Source: Paragonimus westermani (taxonomy: Eukaryota > Platyhelminthes > Trematoda > Plagiorchiida > Troglotrematidae). Taken from it: 64,000 bases of DNA. The stretch spans positions 69,764 through 133,763 of the forward strand of contig QNGE01000921.1 in NCBI GenBank assembly GCA_008508345.1, given 5' to 3'. Shown here one piece after another: positions 1-11,544 of the stretch. Numbering within the stretch: the stretch's first letter is position 1; the number at the start of each line of letters is the position of its first letter. Position numbers and translations under genes: made by a program. The notes beneath the pieces were generated by a model. It did not search any database and was not told where the DNA came from. It saw only the letters and a list, made by a program, of their open reading frames with translations.

Positions 1-175
1 AAAGAAGGGGACGGGAAGGGACCTAACTACTGAAAAAGACTACGTCCCTATTCAAACATTCAGCATCAAGGTGCCTACACCTTGCAAACAACACAACCGA
101 GCTGCAAGTGAGAGTAAGGCGTCATCAGCGAGACAGCTTCCTTACGGCTTTCACTGCCCCGTACTAAATCGAAGT
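1..175 (-). mobile_element. RTE-A retrotransposon 3' UTR fragment (cut by window start)
   Basis: This is part of the 3' untranslated region of the RTE-A non-LTR family, read on the minus strand. It contains the family block whose plus-strand form includes CATCAAGGTGCCTACACC and GAGCTGCAAGTGAGAGTAAG. The 3' tail lies outside the window. The match is lost near 170-175, close to where the family ORF stop would be, so the copy is 5'-truncated to UTR only. It differs from the copy at 41472-41638 at about two positions over roughly 155 bases, and the two share the CAAACAACACAACC variant. It is non-coding; the open frame reading rightward from 71 is incidental. Confidence 0.85.
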
Positions 176-1447
176 TATGGGTCAACCAAGCTCATTGTGC
201 TTCACCGAACTTGCACTTCATCCACTCCGAGAAAGGATCCGGTGCCCAAGCTCGCCAAACCAAATATCATTTATGAGTTGCTTGTAACTGCGGTTTGCAG
301 CACGTTAGCCGCACAGTTGAGGGCACTGCACACTTCGATCCCGGAGCAACTCTCTAAGTGGCTTCTGAACGCCAAAAGTGGAACTACAGAGTTTGATTAT
401 AAAAAATTTACAGAAATCTGGCAACCAAGTAGATCCCATTAAAGCATTCCGTGTTATTTGTCAGATAATGAACAAACATGCTTTAGCTTTTTTCCAATTG
501 CTTACTATACACATTATGAGACCAGCGTTATGCTTTCGGGAGCAGATGGTGGTGAACCTATCGCTACCTTAATAATGCATTACACAAACTGAATGTTCTT
601 CCTATTCTCTTTTTTAGCATTATTTTTGGTTTCTACTTCACATCTACATCCGGATGCGTTATCAATGACATGTCTTGATCATGATTGATCACTTTGAAAA
701 ATTTCCCCGTAGGCTCCCGCACTTCCGAATGTTTGCACATAATTTCGCATATATAGCCGAAAAGGGAGAACAAAATGGTGCTTAAGCATTCATTTTACAC
801 GACGATCACTGCGTTACTCAGACGTTAAAGTAAACCGCCATTTAACTGTAGACAACTGTTTTTTTACTTTAAACAACTTGAAAAAGTGAATGCATCCGGT
901 GAGAAGACTGTACATTGTCGAAAATCTCCAAACTCAACTTCTGAACAGGAAACGGGTAGAGAATGCAAATGCTAACTCGATGAGATCCTTCTCACCGTTC
1001 TGCCAGATTAGCATGGTAAACTCAATGTGTAGATATCAAATGATCTTCTATGCAAGACCCAAATATTGGACTGTGGCCGCAGTTTGTAGGGTGTTAGCGT
1101 GTGAACCGGATGGCAGATGCCCCTTCACACACAGTCTGTTATTACAATAATCGAACTTCGATCCGTCAGTTCAGATCACATACAACATGCCATATACAGT
1201 GCCTCGCAACTCAATTCATTTTTGCTTTCTTGAGAAGGTAGGAAGCGCATATTGGACGCCTACTTCGAACTCTAATGCAACTTAAACGTTACTGCAATGT
1301 GCGGACAGTAACCAGGTTTTCCCAGAGTACGAACGGAAGTAAATGAGTTTCAGTGCGTTGTCCTCAGATTGGATAGTTTTCATCGACAACATTTGCGGGT
1401 AAATTGGAAACTGTCGTAACCTTGAAACATGTCATCCACGAACTTAC
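176..1447. other. Unassigned sequence
   Basis: No recognisable gene, repeat or RNA. Short open frames exist (for example 179-442 and 890-1150, plus strand) but have no family signature and no convincing splice or start context. Confidence 0.4.
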
Positions 1448-1591
1448 TGTACTCCTGTCAACATCCAGTTTCATTCGTCCGATTTCGTCATCCTCCTGGA
1501 TACTACGACTTGCAAAAGTGGACTGAATTTGGGCGTCCTCGCCAAGGTCCAAGTTCATATCGTACCGAAATGCAGACATGCCTTCAACTTG
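1448..1591 (-). CDS. Candidate internal exon, 48 codons, function unknown
   Basis: On the minus strand a 144-nt open stretch (exactly 48 codons, phase 0 to 0) is bounded by a possible acceptor (CTCTTGCTTAG, just upstream of 1591) and a consensus donor GTAAGT (1447-1442). The translation starts QVEGMSAFRYDMN and is acidic (LGEDAQ, QEDDEIGR). It matches no family I recognise. The frame stays open past the donor to a stop near 1364, as readthrough would. Its phases are compatible with the exon ending at 30051, but a 28-kb intron between them would be pure inference. It may be chance. Confidence 0.28.
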
Positions 1592-3205
1592 CTAAGCAAG
1601 AGTGCCGTAAGTGTAGCAGAGTGCGCTCACGTGCCTGACCATGTAGGCAAACTCAAAGAGCGATAAGTTGCACCTTCGCGTTTGGTATGTGGTGGCTGAT
1701 AGGAGGGATTTTTGGCCGAATGTCTACAAGGTACCCAGGAGTTTACAGACAGTGCGCGGTTTTCGCAACTAACCAACTGTCATCACAAGTCGTCACAGCG
1801 TGTCAATAAAGAAAGACAAAAATGACCGCGACCAAACCGCACGGCAATGTACCGCTTGCGTCATCCAAACAAGTTTGCGAAACAAATCGAATACTCATTG
1901 GAAAGACTTCATCGTGAAGGGAGCACTTACAGTTATCTTCTCCCACACGTTGTTGTGGCTCGTGAGAGATACCATCACAAATTCAGCGCCAGCTAGTTTC
2001 AGATGGCAGTTACGGCTGATATTGCCTCGTTGTGATCTAGCCAATGATGTCCATCGCTGCCACCTGGTTTCGTGTAGCTAAACCATCCAGCGGCAGTAAC
2101 GGTTATTCTTTGGTCAGCTACAGATAAAAGCTTATGAACAAACTATGGAGAAGGCTTCAGACAGCCCCCAACCAGAAGTGACTGAACATCGGTTTACCTG
2201 GTTTTCACGTAAAAACTAAAATTGATGGCTGCCTCGTGCTAATACTAGTTCCAGAAACACTTCGCTTCAAACGTTGCAGTTCTTTCGATAAGCCGTAGGC
2301 CTCAAATACACAGCAACGGACTAGAAGGACCTACCCACAGGGATATTGATCGAAAAGGAGGCTTCGCGCAACAATGAATTTTGCCGGCTTGCTGGTTCAC
2401 CGGGCATCATGTGAAAAGTGGACTGTTGCACCAATGATTTGTCACGTGGTGCACCGGACCTCTTTGGGGGCCCACCAGGGTGGAGTGTTTGTCGACTTTA
2501 AACATGGAGGTCTTGGTAGCCGCACCATTTTCGGATTACACGCCAAATAGCTCGTGATATTAATATGCGATGTCTACATTGCCACCACAGTGGACAAATC
2601 AAGTTCTGTCTGTTTTCAGATTTCCGCCATTTAGATAGTCAGTAGCGGGAGTCCACGCACGTGGACATTCCATGTGTAATATAGGAGCTAGATCACCATC
2701 AATGCATACTCAGATGTAGCTCAAACCAGGCCGACAGCGTTGGTGAAGGTTAGATAAGCGTCAGTAGAGGAGGTGATGAGCGAACAATATCCGATTAACT
2801 CTACCGTGTGGCGTAAAAGCACATGAGATAAGGAAAGAGGGTGAAAGACACTGGATCGGTTAGCTACAACAGCCAGGATAGTAGCCTGCCACTTCACACA
2901 ACTGTCGTCTGTAACGTTATCGGTGTTGGTGAGGCGGTTCTCTGACGGAAGGAGGCAAGATCGAGAAAAAAATGACGACAAAATATCCATAAGCGCACGT
3001 CAGTCGAGTAGCCTACATGTACCAGAAAGCGCGTCCACCGATCCATGACTCGATGATAGATAATTGGTTATATTGGTCTTCAACGGATGCAACCAGTGAA
3101 AGTGAGTTGCATCCAGTTTGTCAAGCCATGCCAGGATAAGCAAGTTCAACGGATACCCACATTTGCCTTACGAACGAATAAGTGACAGTACAATAGATGG
3201 GCAAA
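1592..3205. other. Unassigned sequence
   Basis: No gene or repeat recognised. The longest open frames (1800-2081 plus, 2721-2990 minus) look like chance, with low-complexity or unconvincing translations. Confidence 0.4.
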
Positions 3206-3539
3206 CATCATCATCATCATCAACACAGACAGTAAAACATCAGTGGTTCACGCTGATGCTTAACTGCCACAGAACCATGAAGAAAAAGCAAACCCTGTAT
3301 AGGAAGGGAGAACAAAAAACAAAAGGAGGGGAAGGGACCTGGTTGCTAAAAAATACAGCAATTCAAGCATGAAACATCAAGGTATCTACACCTTGCAAAC
3401 AAACAACCGAGCCGTAAATGAGAGTAAGGTGTCATCAACAAGACCTCCTTACGACATTCATTGTCCCGCGTCATTAAATGCACTCATTTCACAGACGACT
3501 CGGCCAAACAACAACATTCATGCCACCGAGTTCGAATAG

Positions 3540-4200
3540 CCGCCACCTAGCCTAACTCTTTCGGCCACCGACTCTGGAAGTCGCGACGTCCCCAGCCCGT
3601 GAAGCTAACCCTACTCACAGTGGCCAACTCCTTTGTGAGTGATTTCACTTCTCTACGTCAAGACATCATCTGTTCACCTCGTATCTTGCTCCAATCGGCT
3701 GCAGCGTTGGCAGAGTGCTCGGTGTGAAAGCCGACTAACTGGCATCCATAATGCATGACCTAACCATCTAAGCCTGTGTAAATGTAAAGAATGAGCAGAA
3801 GAACTCGCTTGACAAACAGTGTCAAACATCCCCCTCCTAGCCTCCTCGTTACTTACTTCCTGGTGCCACCCGATACGAGTGGTCGAACGTAGACACCGGT
3901 GGTCCAACGCTTGAAGACAGTTCACGTCTACAACTCTGAGCGGTCAAGTTTCGCTGCAGTAAATTAATACAACCCTCATTGTCGTCCTACATACCCTTAA
4001 ACCTTAGAGAAATGCCGCTCTGTCACTAGACGTGTCCCATATCAGTCAATACTGTCCTAGCCTTAGAGATACACGATTCTATTCCATTTTCTACACTCCC
4101 ACTATCGCTGATGTAGCTCCCCAGGTATGAAAACCGGTCAACGATCTCCGTGTCTTCATTATCCAACATTAAATCTACGTAATCACAGCAATATTGCAAA
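3540..4200 (-). pseudogene. RTE-A RT thumb and C-terminal region, frameshifted
   Basis: Downstream of YADD the minus strand reads, across frames, DTEIVDRFSYLGSYIS (the YLG motif), then a CSETWPLRV-like segment, then 3925-3674 with LDHRCLRSTTRIGW and HLHRLRWLGHALWMP. These blocks occur in the same order in intact RTE-like proteins of flatworms. At least two frame changes and several stops separate them. The basis is the visible motifs plus family knowledge. Confidence 0.8.
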
Positions 4201-4211
4201 ACCACTTTGCA

Positions 4212-4770
4212 TTATGAGGCTGCAAAGTGCACTCCCAAGTATTTAGTAGAACGAAAAATAGCATCTAGTATTGCTTGTGCTGCTTGAAAGTTGTCAGCAG
4301 CATAATCAAGCAGCATGTCGTCGGCATAATCAAGACCAGTCAGTCTTCCACCAGGTAGGAGGTCCACGCTGGCATCTTGTGAGTGTCGGAGACAGTCCTC
4401 CATTATTTCGTCTGTGACAAAATTAAACAAAAACGGTGAAGGTGGACAGCTTTGAGATACGCCGCTGCTGGTGTTGAAACTGTCCGACAGTTCACCGTAA
4501 ACCCTAATCTGAGCTGAAATATGGGAATAAAGCACCGATAGTATGTTCACATACTTGGTCGGTACACCTCTGTGTTCAAGCGTAGACCGATCCACCGAAA
4601 AATATGGCGGTACACATGATGCTGTTCCAGAATTCGGTGAAGATTAAAATTTGATTTATGCATCCCCACCCAGAACGAAACCCTGCCTGTTCTTGATGGG
4701 TAAACGCCTTCAGAGGTTAACGAATGCTGTTGGTCGATTCTTGGAAAGTTCACTTTCACACACGAACCAC
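4212..4770 (-). pseudogene. RTE-A reverse transcriptase palm, broken
   Basis: The main open stretch (4595-4212, 127 residues) carries GVPTKYVNILSVLYSH, then SSGVSQSCPPSPFLFNF (RT motif B region) and LDYADDMLL (motif C, catalytic YADD intact). Upstream, in another frame, is a remnant of the AGFRPGRGC block and the HRILEQHHVYRH segment. The expected motif A block (FLDxxxAFDS) between HVYRH and SVDRSTL is missing, so a catalytic aspartate and its surroundings are deleted. The enzyme cannot be functional. Confidence 0.85.
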
Positions 4771-4810
4771 AACGGACGACGTTCAACTTTGACTGAAACC
4801 AACTCTGCAA

Positions 4811-5599
4811 TCGTACGCTCCAACAAGAACCACATAAAGAACACTGAGGGATGGATCCTGCTCGAATCGTCTACAAAAGAGGAAAGAACAACTGACCTTC
4901 AGCGCCGACTAACGTAGGCAGACTTGTGCTGCATAAGCATCTAGGCAGGGACAAAAACAATTTCAGTTTGAATGACCCGGATGTATGCAGATAGTTGAAC
5001 TATGACCTTCAAAAGGATAAAACGAATTTCTACAGGAAAACTGATTCCTTGTGATACATTTCCTTGGATGAGTATGCGTACATCAACTACCCTAGATTAC
5101 AACTACGTCCATCAGTCAACAGCGGAAAGGCTTACTGCCATTTATCACGCCACCTGTGCGAAGGACCGAGGTCCTCAAGCAAAGCAATGTCCCAAAATGC
5201 ATATCCACTATCACATGAATGTGATTTCTTCGCGGAATACACGCGCTGGACTGATTAGTCAGTATGACAACAGAAAGTGAAATTATCAGCAAAATATTTG
5301 AGAGCCTTGTACGGTTTTGTTGTGGGGTGTATATATACGTATGAGCACTGCTTTGTCAAAGGACAGACACTGTTACATCGAAAATGTGCAAAAACGCATG
5401 GACGCAGAAAAGATAATGGTGTGTACAAGTATTGATGACCGGCCAAATATGGCTGCACGTCGCTACATACCAGTTATCTATCGCGCACGGTTCCCTAACC
5501 GCCCAGGATAATCTGTTCGAATTACTAAGCGAGTTTCTAGAACCCGAGAACTAACCAATAGAGAAAACTAGACGAACAAAACTCCCAGATAGAAACAGC
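4811..5599. other. Unassigned sequence
   Basis: No gene or repeat recognised. Confidence 0.35.
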
Positions 5600-5690
5600 T
5601 TTCAGATTCAATTACATTATTTAACTGTTCGCATACGCTAAATTTGACCTCCTCTCTTGTCAGAGCTCAACGGTGTTTGTAACTCTCGTT
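5600..5690 (+). repeat. Possible fragment of the foldback family (one TIR arm)
   Basis: The stretch contains CCTCTCTTGTCAGAGCTCA, an exact match to the TIR arm at 51520-51540. It is preceded at roughly the expected distance by AGCTTTCAGAT, which resembles GGCTTTCAGAT in that arm. No opposite arm was found nearby, so this is at most a fragment. Confidence 0.4.
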
Positions 5691-5925
5691 CGGTTGAACT
5701 AGTTGACATTTTGCACTTAAAACGGTTGTATCGACCTGCATCGCTGTTTGTTAAGCTACTGCTATGCCCTGTGTGCGGAATATTGGTCGTCGGTCGACCC
5801 GTGGAGGACCTACATAACTTTCCTATTTTATAACTGTCCACTGTATAAAACCATTACTAAACGGTTGTCGACGGTTTATCACTACATGTTTTTTTCGACC
5901 CCAGTGTCGACTTGTTTTTCTGTCT

Positions 5926-5985
5926 CATCATCATCATCATAGACAGCAACACATTAGTAGTTCACACTCATGCTTAACTGCTACA
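5926..5985 (-). mobile_element. Very short RTE-A 3' end (about 60 bp)
   Basis: CAT repeats at 5926-5940 are followed by AGACAGCAACACATTAGTAG and the ATGCTTAACTGCTACA block, which match the last about 60 bases of RTE-A on the minus strand. This is an extremely 5'-truncated insertion. Confidence 0.75.
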
Positions 5986-8900
5986 GTGCTGCTAAGCAAA
6001 GTGAGACTTCTCTATTACCCCGAGAGCTGCAGCCTGTGTGAAAGTGTGACAGTAGGTAGCATGAACACAACACTAAGGAGCGCAGCTGAAGACGTGTGTG
6101 TGTGATAGCTTGTTCCAGCTTGGTCCGCAGTCCGGGTCTACCTAACATAACTTGAGGTTGTAGTTTAACTCTTGTCCGGACAAAGTCATGAACTACAGAC
6201 GAATAGAGGAAATGGCGAAACTTGAGTCTAGCGCTCCTTCTCGAGGTGGGAAGGTTCTCCTGAATACGAAATAAAAGTGGGCTGTTGTTCAACTGGCAGG
6301 ATACTTAACAAGGATTTTTGCGGTAGTAGACAGGCTGTGGAAAAAGTGAAATTACGTTCTATTCCGATCGTTCAAAACAACCGCAAAAATTATCTGAATA
6401 TGAACAGGACTTGAGGAAGATCTGCACGTAACCTCTCCCTGGACTGTTTGTTCTCCCTAGGAAATATTGACCCACGTGTTAGCAGCTATCTTGTGATCAA
6501 TAAGAGTAACTGCGTTACTACTGCACAGTAGTTGTGAATGAACAAAGCTGTGTCCATACACCATGTCAGAAAAAGCCTGAAACTTACACTGTGGCTCTTA
6601 GCTGGATGTGCATTCGGAATTAGAGCATTTTCACAGCTGCTACGGAAGCATCCTGCCGACAAGATGTCATCTGGACTGATCATGTGTAGAGTTTGAATAT
6701 CTGACTAGTGAAGTTAGGGTACACAATCTAATGAACACAAGGGCTCAAAATATTGCACTTTTTCGGATACACCGCCAAAACAAAGGAACTAGATTATTCA
6801 GATATAGTAAAAGTGGCCACCTAACTGACTAAAAACACACTAGCTACTAGTCTCAAACGAACCAGGCAAGAGAACCTTAGACAGACCCCATGGGAACTGT
6901 GGGAAAGTCATTCCATAAAACCATGCTTACTTCAGTTCACAAGGTCACCAGGCCGCATTGATTGATTGTGTGGAGGTATTAACGCATCGTGACCTTGAGG
7001 CATAGGAATTTGGTCGATGCATACAGTTACGCAGGGAACAGAGCCCGCGACCGCCTACATACAGGCATGCAAGTGTATGTGTGGCTAAATGCATGTACAG
7101 TCGCATTCGTACACACTCACAGGTACACACATCCCACATACACATACCAACAAGATGAACGTCCCATGGGGGCAAAAGGGCAAATTGGAGCGCGAAAACA
7201 GGGCCCATTTCCAGACCAAATCAGGTCACTAGCACAGTATGCCTTGTACGTGTGCGTGCATACGAAGAAATGTGTGTGTTGGAAAGATAAGGTTACGGCA
7301 AATTGACCGATACATGTAAATGAAGACTTACAACAGATTAGGTCGATACGCCGATGCACCAGAAATGCGGGTGGATGTACCATTTGAAAAAGGTAATTAT
7401 TCAGAATTGACAACCGTTCAGGGATGCTCTGAATGTCAAGGCCAGCAGAGTATGGACAGGGAAAAACCATCCAGTAGCCCAGTGGCCGTTAGTGATCCAC
7501 AAAGAAGCCTCAACAATGCTGGTCCCTACCACTAGAGATCCCGAATTATAATCCTCTCCGCCTCGTATTAATGAGGACACAAAGCTCGAAAATAGTCCCC
7601 AATAGCCGCTTCGGCCGGTAGATTAGTCCAACAGAAGAGGATGCGACAAGACGTAGCCTATTGTCCGTAAACAAAAATTTACAAACCGCATACTCAGTCG
7701 ATGAACAGAAAAGCAGGTACATCTGTAGACAAACAGATGCTTCTACCGTAATTTGGTATCCCCCAACTTCTTCTCTGGTAACCGCTTAGTTAACCAGATG
7801 CCATAGCTGTTTTCGTCATTTCGCATCTTCTTCAGTTAGTATTTTCCCGTCAACGTTTAGAATACATTTTATCCAACTTCCGTTCTTTCCTGTACACAGT
7901 ACGCCAACGGCTTACTAGGAGTGGTAGCGCTCGGCCATCATCGTTACCACACAAAGTCAACAGTGCGCCGAAGCTCAGAGGACACGCTCTGACCTTTCCT
8001 AATATGGATCTGCGCACGCATCACAACGCGCTACTGTGTGAGATAAGCCGTTGTAGGTGTACGTGGTGGAGGTAGCGTGCCAGTCGGATTAAAAGTTGAG
8101 GACAACTTCAATGATCGATCGTTTACATTTGTTATCCGTGTTTACCACTCTGTTCGTGAATCACGAAGGGGAATATTTTACCCCATATGTAGAATATTCA
8201 ACCCCTTTCTAAGTTTTCTGAAGTATGTGCACGAAATCGGTAGTGTACTTCCGGCGTATTTCGATAATTAAACACATACTAGTGATGGTTCCACACCTTA
8301 CGCACAAGTTCTATTTATGGCGAGTGAACATGCGAAAATTCATTTACGAGACTGATGTGTTTTGAGAAGGAAGACCGGTATATCTTCCTCCCGGCAGGAC
8401 GTAGTATGCCATATCGTAAAAGCATTGGCTTCGGATCAGTCGATGATTACGCAATTCCATTTACATTAATTAAGTAGCGGAAAATGTCATTTAGGCTTCT
8501 GCTCTCTGCTGAGCATTCCCATGTCCGATCATCAATTCACCATACGACACGATTCGATCGCTACTAGGTCTTGAAAAAAAGCTAGAGCTGGCTTCTACTA
8601 ACAGGTACAGAATACCAAAGGGTAGCCTGTTCACCCTAGCTAAGGCTAATTTGAATAGCCGTGACTGCATTTATCAGACTTCGAGTTATTTGCTTTTAAA
8701 AGAAAATAAATCAGTGGACGAAACAATGCAGACCCCAAAATCAGAACAAATTTCACTTCAAACCTGCTTCGATATAAGAAGATGGTAATCAACTGCATGA
8801 CCTGTGTGAACTGCGATCTTCAATGTGGGAATGGAAAACACTGTCCGAACATAAGCAGCAGTCAGCAATGGCGTTATCCACATCGGTCTTTGCAGGAAGC

Positions 8901-9348
8901 CATCCCCGTCACAAAGTTCATCATCAAGTTTGAACGTTTTTCAACACCCACAATTGAAGGTCAGGATCAAACCCAGCACGGCGGCTAAGTATGAAGTTGC
9001 GTAGCAATGAATCGACTGAGACACAGTCCCTGCCCCAAGGTAAATCATGTGTATCTATGGATGCGACGGACAGTAATGTCGAACGGGAAAGTCTAAGTGA
9101 CAAGCCATCGGAGTGAGGTGAACAGATAATTTACAACACAAGGGCATAATTTGCGAAAATTTCACGTACTGATCCGAACGGCACCGAAAGAAACTTCACA
9201 TATATGGCAAGCATGCTCTGGTACCGATAACCGACTCCGGCACAATCTGTTGTTCAAGATAAGAGCGAATTTATCGTTCTCTGTGTGTCCGAAGAAGCGA
9301 CTTCGTAACCAATCAAACAATGCAGTACATACACCGGTGAGTCAGGGA
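5986..9348. other. Unassigned sequence with a CA/GT-rich patch
   Basis: No recognisable gene. Positions 7060-7150 are rich in CA/GT and CATA-type dinucleotide runs and produce overlapping open frames on both strands without family signatures. Confidence 0.35.
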
Positions 9349-9402
9349 TCATCATCATAGACAACAATACCCCAGTGGTTCATACTAATGCTTAACTGCC
9401 AG
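9349..9402 (-). mobile_element. Very short RTE-A 3' end (about 50 bp)
   Basis: ATCATCATCATAGACAACAA followed by CAGTGGTTCATACTAATGC and TTAACTGCC matches the extreme 3' end of RTE-A on the minus strand. The match stops at 9400, where a small perfect hairpin (CTGCCAGT / ACTGGCAG) begins. Confidence 0.75.
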
Positions 9403-9910
9403 TAACTGGCAGTAAACGGGACACGTTGTCCTGGTTCGACTGAACGCAAACGGAATTGTTTCAAACGAAATCAACCAAAACCCAGACACTGGAGGCCCAT
9501 TTCAGCTATCAGACCTATTATACGATTTGACAAAAGTGGTCCTTCACCTCTATGAGCCGCTTACATGACCGCCGTTGAGATCGCAACTTGCTGACATCAC
9601 ACACAAATACTGCGATATCGGACATGCATTCGATATCGCCTTCCGTGCCATTATAGTAGATCACCCCCATCCTCGATAAGTATATACTTTGTTTTCATCG
9701 TCTGGCATTGGGTCACTGGACAGTGCGCCATTGCGCCATACCAAACGTGTATTTTTGTGATCGATCAGATGGGTTGCGTTAGCTGGCAGTTTTGCTGAGC
9801 GGCTGCAGGAGTAGATCACGTCGAGTGGCAACGAGAACTGAAAAGCCACTAAAATGCACCGGCCGAGTAAATCTAGACATTGGTTTGTCAATGTTCTAAG
9901 GGTTTCCTAA
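9403..9910. other. Unassigned spacer between two RTE-A 3' ends
   Basis: Nothing recognised; a 76-codon minus-strand open frame (9891-9661) has no signature. Confidence 0.35.
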
Positions 9911-10617
9911 ATCATCATCATCATCGACAGCAATACATCAGTGGTTCACACTAATGCTTAACTGCCACACAACCATGAAGAAACAGCAAAACCTATATAG
10001 GATGAGAAGGGAAAAACAAGGGGGCGAGTAGGGACTCAACTACTGAAAATAATTACGTCTATATTCAAACATTCAGCATCAAGGTGCCTACACCTTGCAA
10101 ACAAACAACCGAGCTGCAAGTGAGAGTAAGGTGTCATCAGCGATACAGCTTCCTTACGGCTTTCACTGCACCGCGTCATTAAATGCACTCACTTCACTGA
10201 CAACTCGGACAAACGACATCCACGCCACTGAGCTCGATTAGCTGCCGTCTCACCTAGTGTCTACAACCACCGACTCTGTGAGTCGCGAGGGCCCCAGCCC
10301 GGGAGACGAACTCGATCTACAGTGGCCAACCCTTTGGTGAATGACTTCATTTCCCTACGCCAGGTCATTATCTGACCACCTCGCACCTTACACCAGTCGG
10401 TCGCAGTGTCAGCGAACAGTGCTCGGTGTGGAAGACGACTAGCTGGCATCCTTAATACGTGACCTAACCATCTAAGCCTGTGCAAACGGAGACTGGACAA
10501 AAGAACTCATTTGGCAATCACTACCAAACACTCGCTTCCTAACCTCCTCGTTACTTACACGTTGGTGCCACCCGATACCAGCGACTGAACGCAGACATCG
10601 GTGGTCAAATACTTGAT
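9911..10617 (-). mobile_element. RTE-A retrotransposon, 3' 0.7 kb
   Basis: This is a minus-strand copy. The tail (ATC repeats at 9911-9924) is followed by the full 3' UTR, the ORF end and the C-terminal coding region up to about 10617. It aligns block by block with 3206-3920. The 5' break is abutted by an AT dinucleotide run. It carries the CAAACAAACAACC variant, as the copies at 3206 and 32880 do. Confidence 0.85.
10200..10605 (-). pseudogene. RTE-A C-terminal domain, broken
   Basis: The open stretch 10500-10261 reads LRLHRLRWLGHVLRMPASRL and then VRGGQIMTWRREMKS and DRVRLPGWGPRDS. After an in-frame stop the family continues as TLGETAANRAQWRGCR and ends SVK then stop near 10195. It is the best-preserved C-terminus in the window, but one stop codon interrupts it and everything upstream is missing. 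Confidence 0.8.
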
Positions 10618-10648
10618 ATATACTTGATATATATATATATATATATAA
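10618..10648. repeat. (TA)n microsatellite at a retrotransposon junction
   Basis: An AT dinucleotide run with an imperfect ACTTGATATAT unit repeated just before it. It separates a minus-strand RTE-A copy from a plus-strand one. Confidence 0.8.
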
Positions 10649-10785
10649 TGTACAAATCTATATGTACATCCACGCACATGCATGTGTTTATTATACATAC
10701 ATACGTTGTGTCTACATACTATTATACAATCACCGTTGTACTAATGGGTAGGTACTTCGAATGATGTCGTGGCCGCCTTTACTGG

Positions 10786-11350
10786 TCAGGCTGGAGTAGA
10801 TAATGAAAGAATGGATTGTTATCACCGGTAGACTTTGTGCCGTCCGCCTAGCAGATTCTACCAAGAACAGCTCTAGGCGTGAAACTTTCAGAAATCTTTT
10901 CGTTGTGTCTACTCATGCTCCAACTGACCATTGTAGTGACGTCGGTATCAAGGACGCTTTTTACTCGTGTCTGGCCGCTCTCCTACAATCGACACGTGGC
11001 TCTGATATAATCGTTCTCGTCTGAGATATGGACGCACACGTCGGCCGCCTTAGTGAGTCAGTCCTGTTTGGGTGGCAGGTTTGAGACATCATCACATCGC
11101 TCAGATAACCACGGCCAGCTGCTGCAACTATGTGCTGAGCATGAGCTATCTTTAGTCAGCACTAGTTTTAGAAGTCGTGCGCGTCATTGTTACACCTGGC
11201 GCCCTCCTTCTCCGATTCAGGCCTGGTCTCAGATAGACCACATAAGTGTTAGTTACAGGTGGCGGGGTTCCATTCAAGACTGCTGCTCTTGTTGGAGCGC
11301 ATACTTGATACGTTATCGTTTCGTTCTTAATTTGGCTGGGCAACGACTGG
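10786..11350 (+). pseudogene. RTE-A apurinic-type (EEP) endonuclease, broken
   Basis: EEP endonucleases nick the target DNA for reverse transcription. The first open stretch (to 11024) has LCAVRLADSTKNS and LFVVSTHAPTDHCSD and ends SDIIVLV. A stop is followed by DMDAHVGRLSESV (the GDMNAHVG-type active-site block, G lost). A frameshift then leads to 11080-11300 with DNHGQLLQLCAEHELSLVS, CYTWRPPSPIQ, QIDHISVSYRWRGSIQDC. The final catalytic SDH block expected after CWSAYL has decayed (IRYRFVL). It is inactive. Confidence 0.8.
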
Positions 11351-11544
11351 CTGTTGTGAAACTGGCCTTATCATCAGTAAAGCATACGTACCAAACCAGC
11401 CTAGAAAGCGGTCTTATTAGTCCTCACCCCGAAGATCCTCTTAGCTGCCGAACCCAAGTCTCATACACAATTTATGGAACAGGTACTGTAGCATGCGGCA
11501 CAGGGGCACATGGGTTGAACGAACACTGAACCTCATTGAACCTC

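Larger units (their letters stand above)
3206..4800 (-). mobile_element. RTE-A non-LTR retrotransposon, 5'-truncated and decayed
   Basis: This is the longest continuous copy of RTE-A. On the minus strand the order is: end of the RT fingers (about 4770-4640), RT palm (4595-4212), thumb and C-terminal region (4200-3550), the family ORF end (SSVK then stop) near 3490, the 3' UTR, and a (GAT)n tail that reads as CAT repeats at 3206-3222 on the plus strand. The endonuclease half is missing. Several frameshifts and stops break the ORF. Short tandem tails and an EEP endonuclease are typical of the RTE clade; the clade call rests on these and on motif style, not on a phylogeny. Confidence 0.85.

Noticed and set aside
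71..442. 123-codon plus-strand ORF
   Set aside because: Its first part is the antisense of the RTE-A 3' UTR; the same opening residues recur in the other UTR copies.
6945..7470. Several overlapping frames on both strands
   Set aside because: They come from CA/GT-rich low-complexity sequence, which lacks stop codons in several frames.
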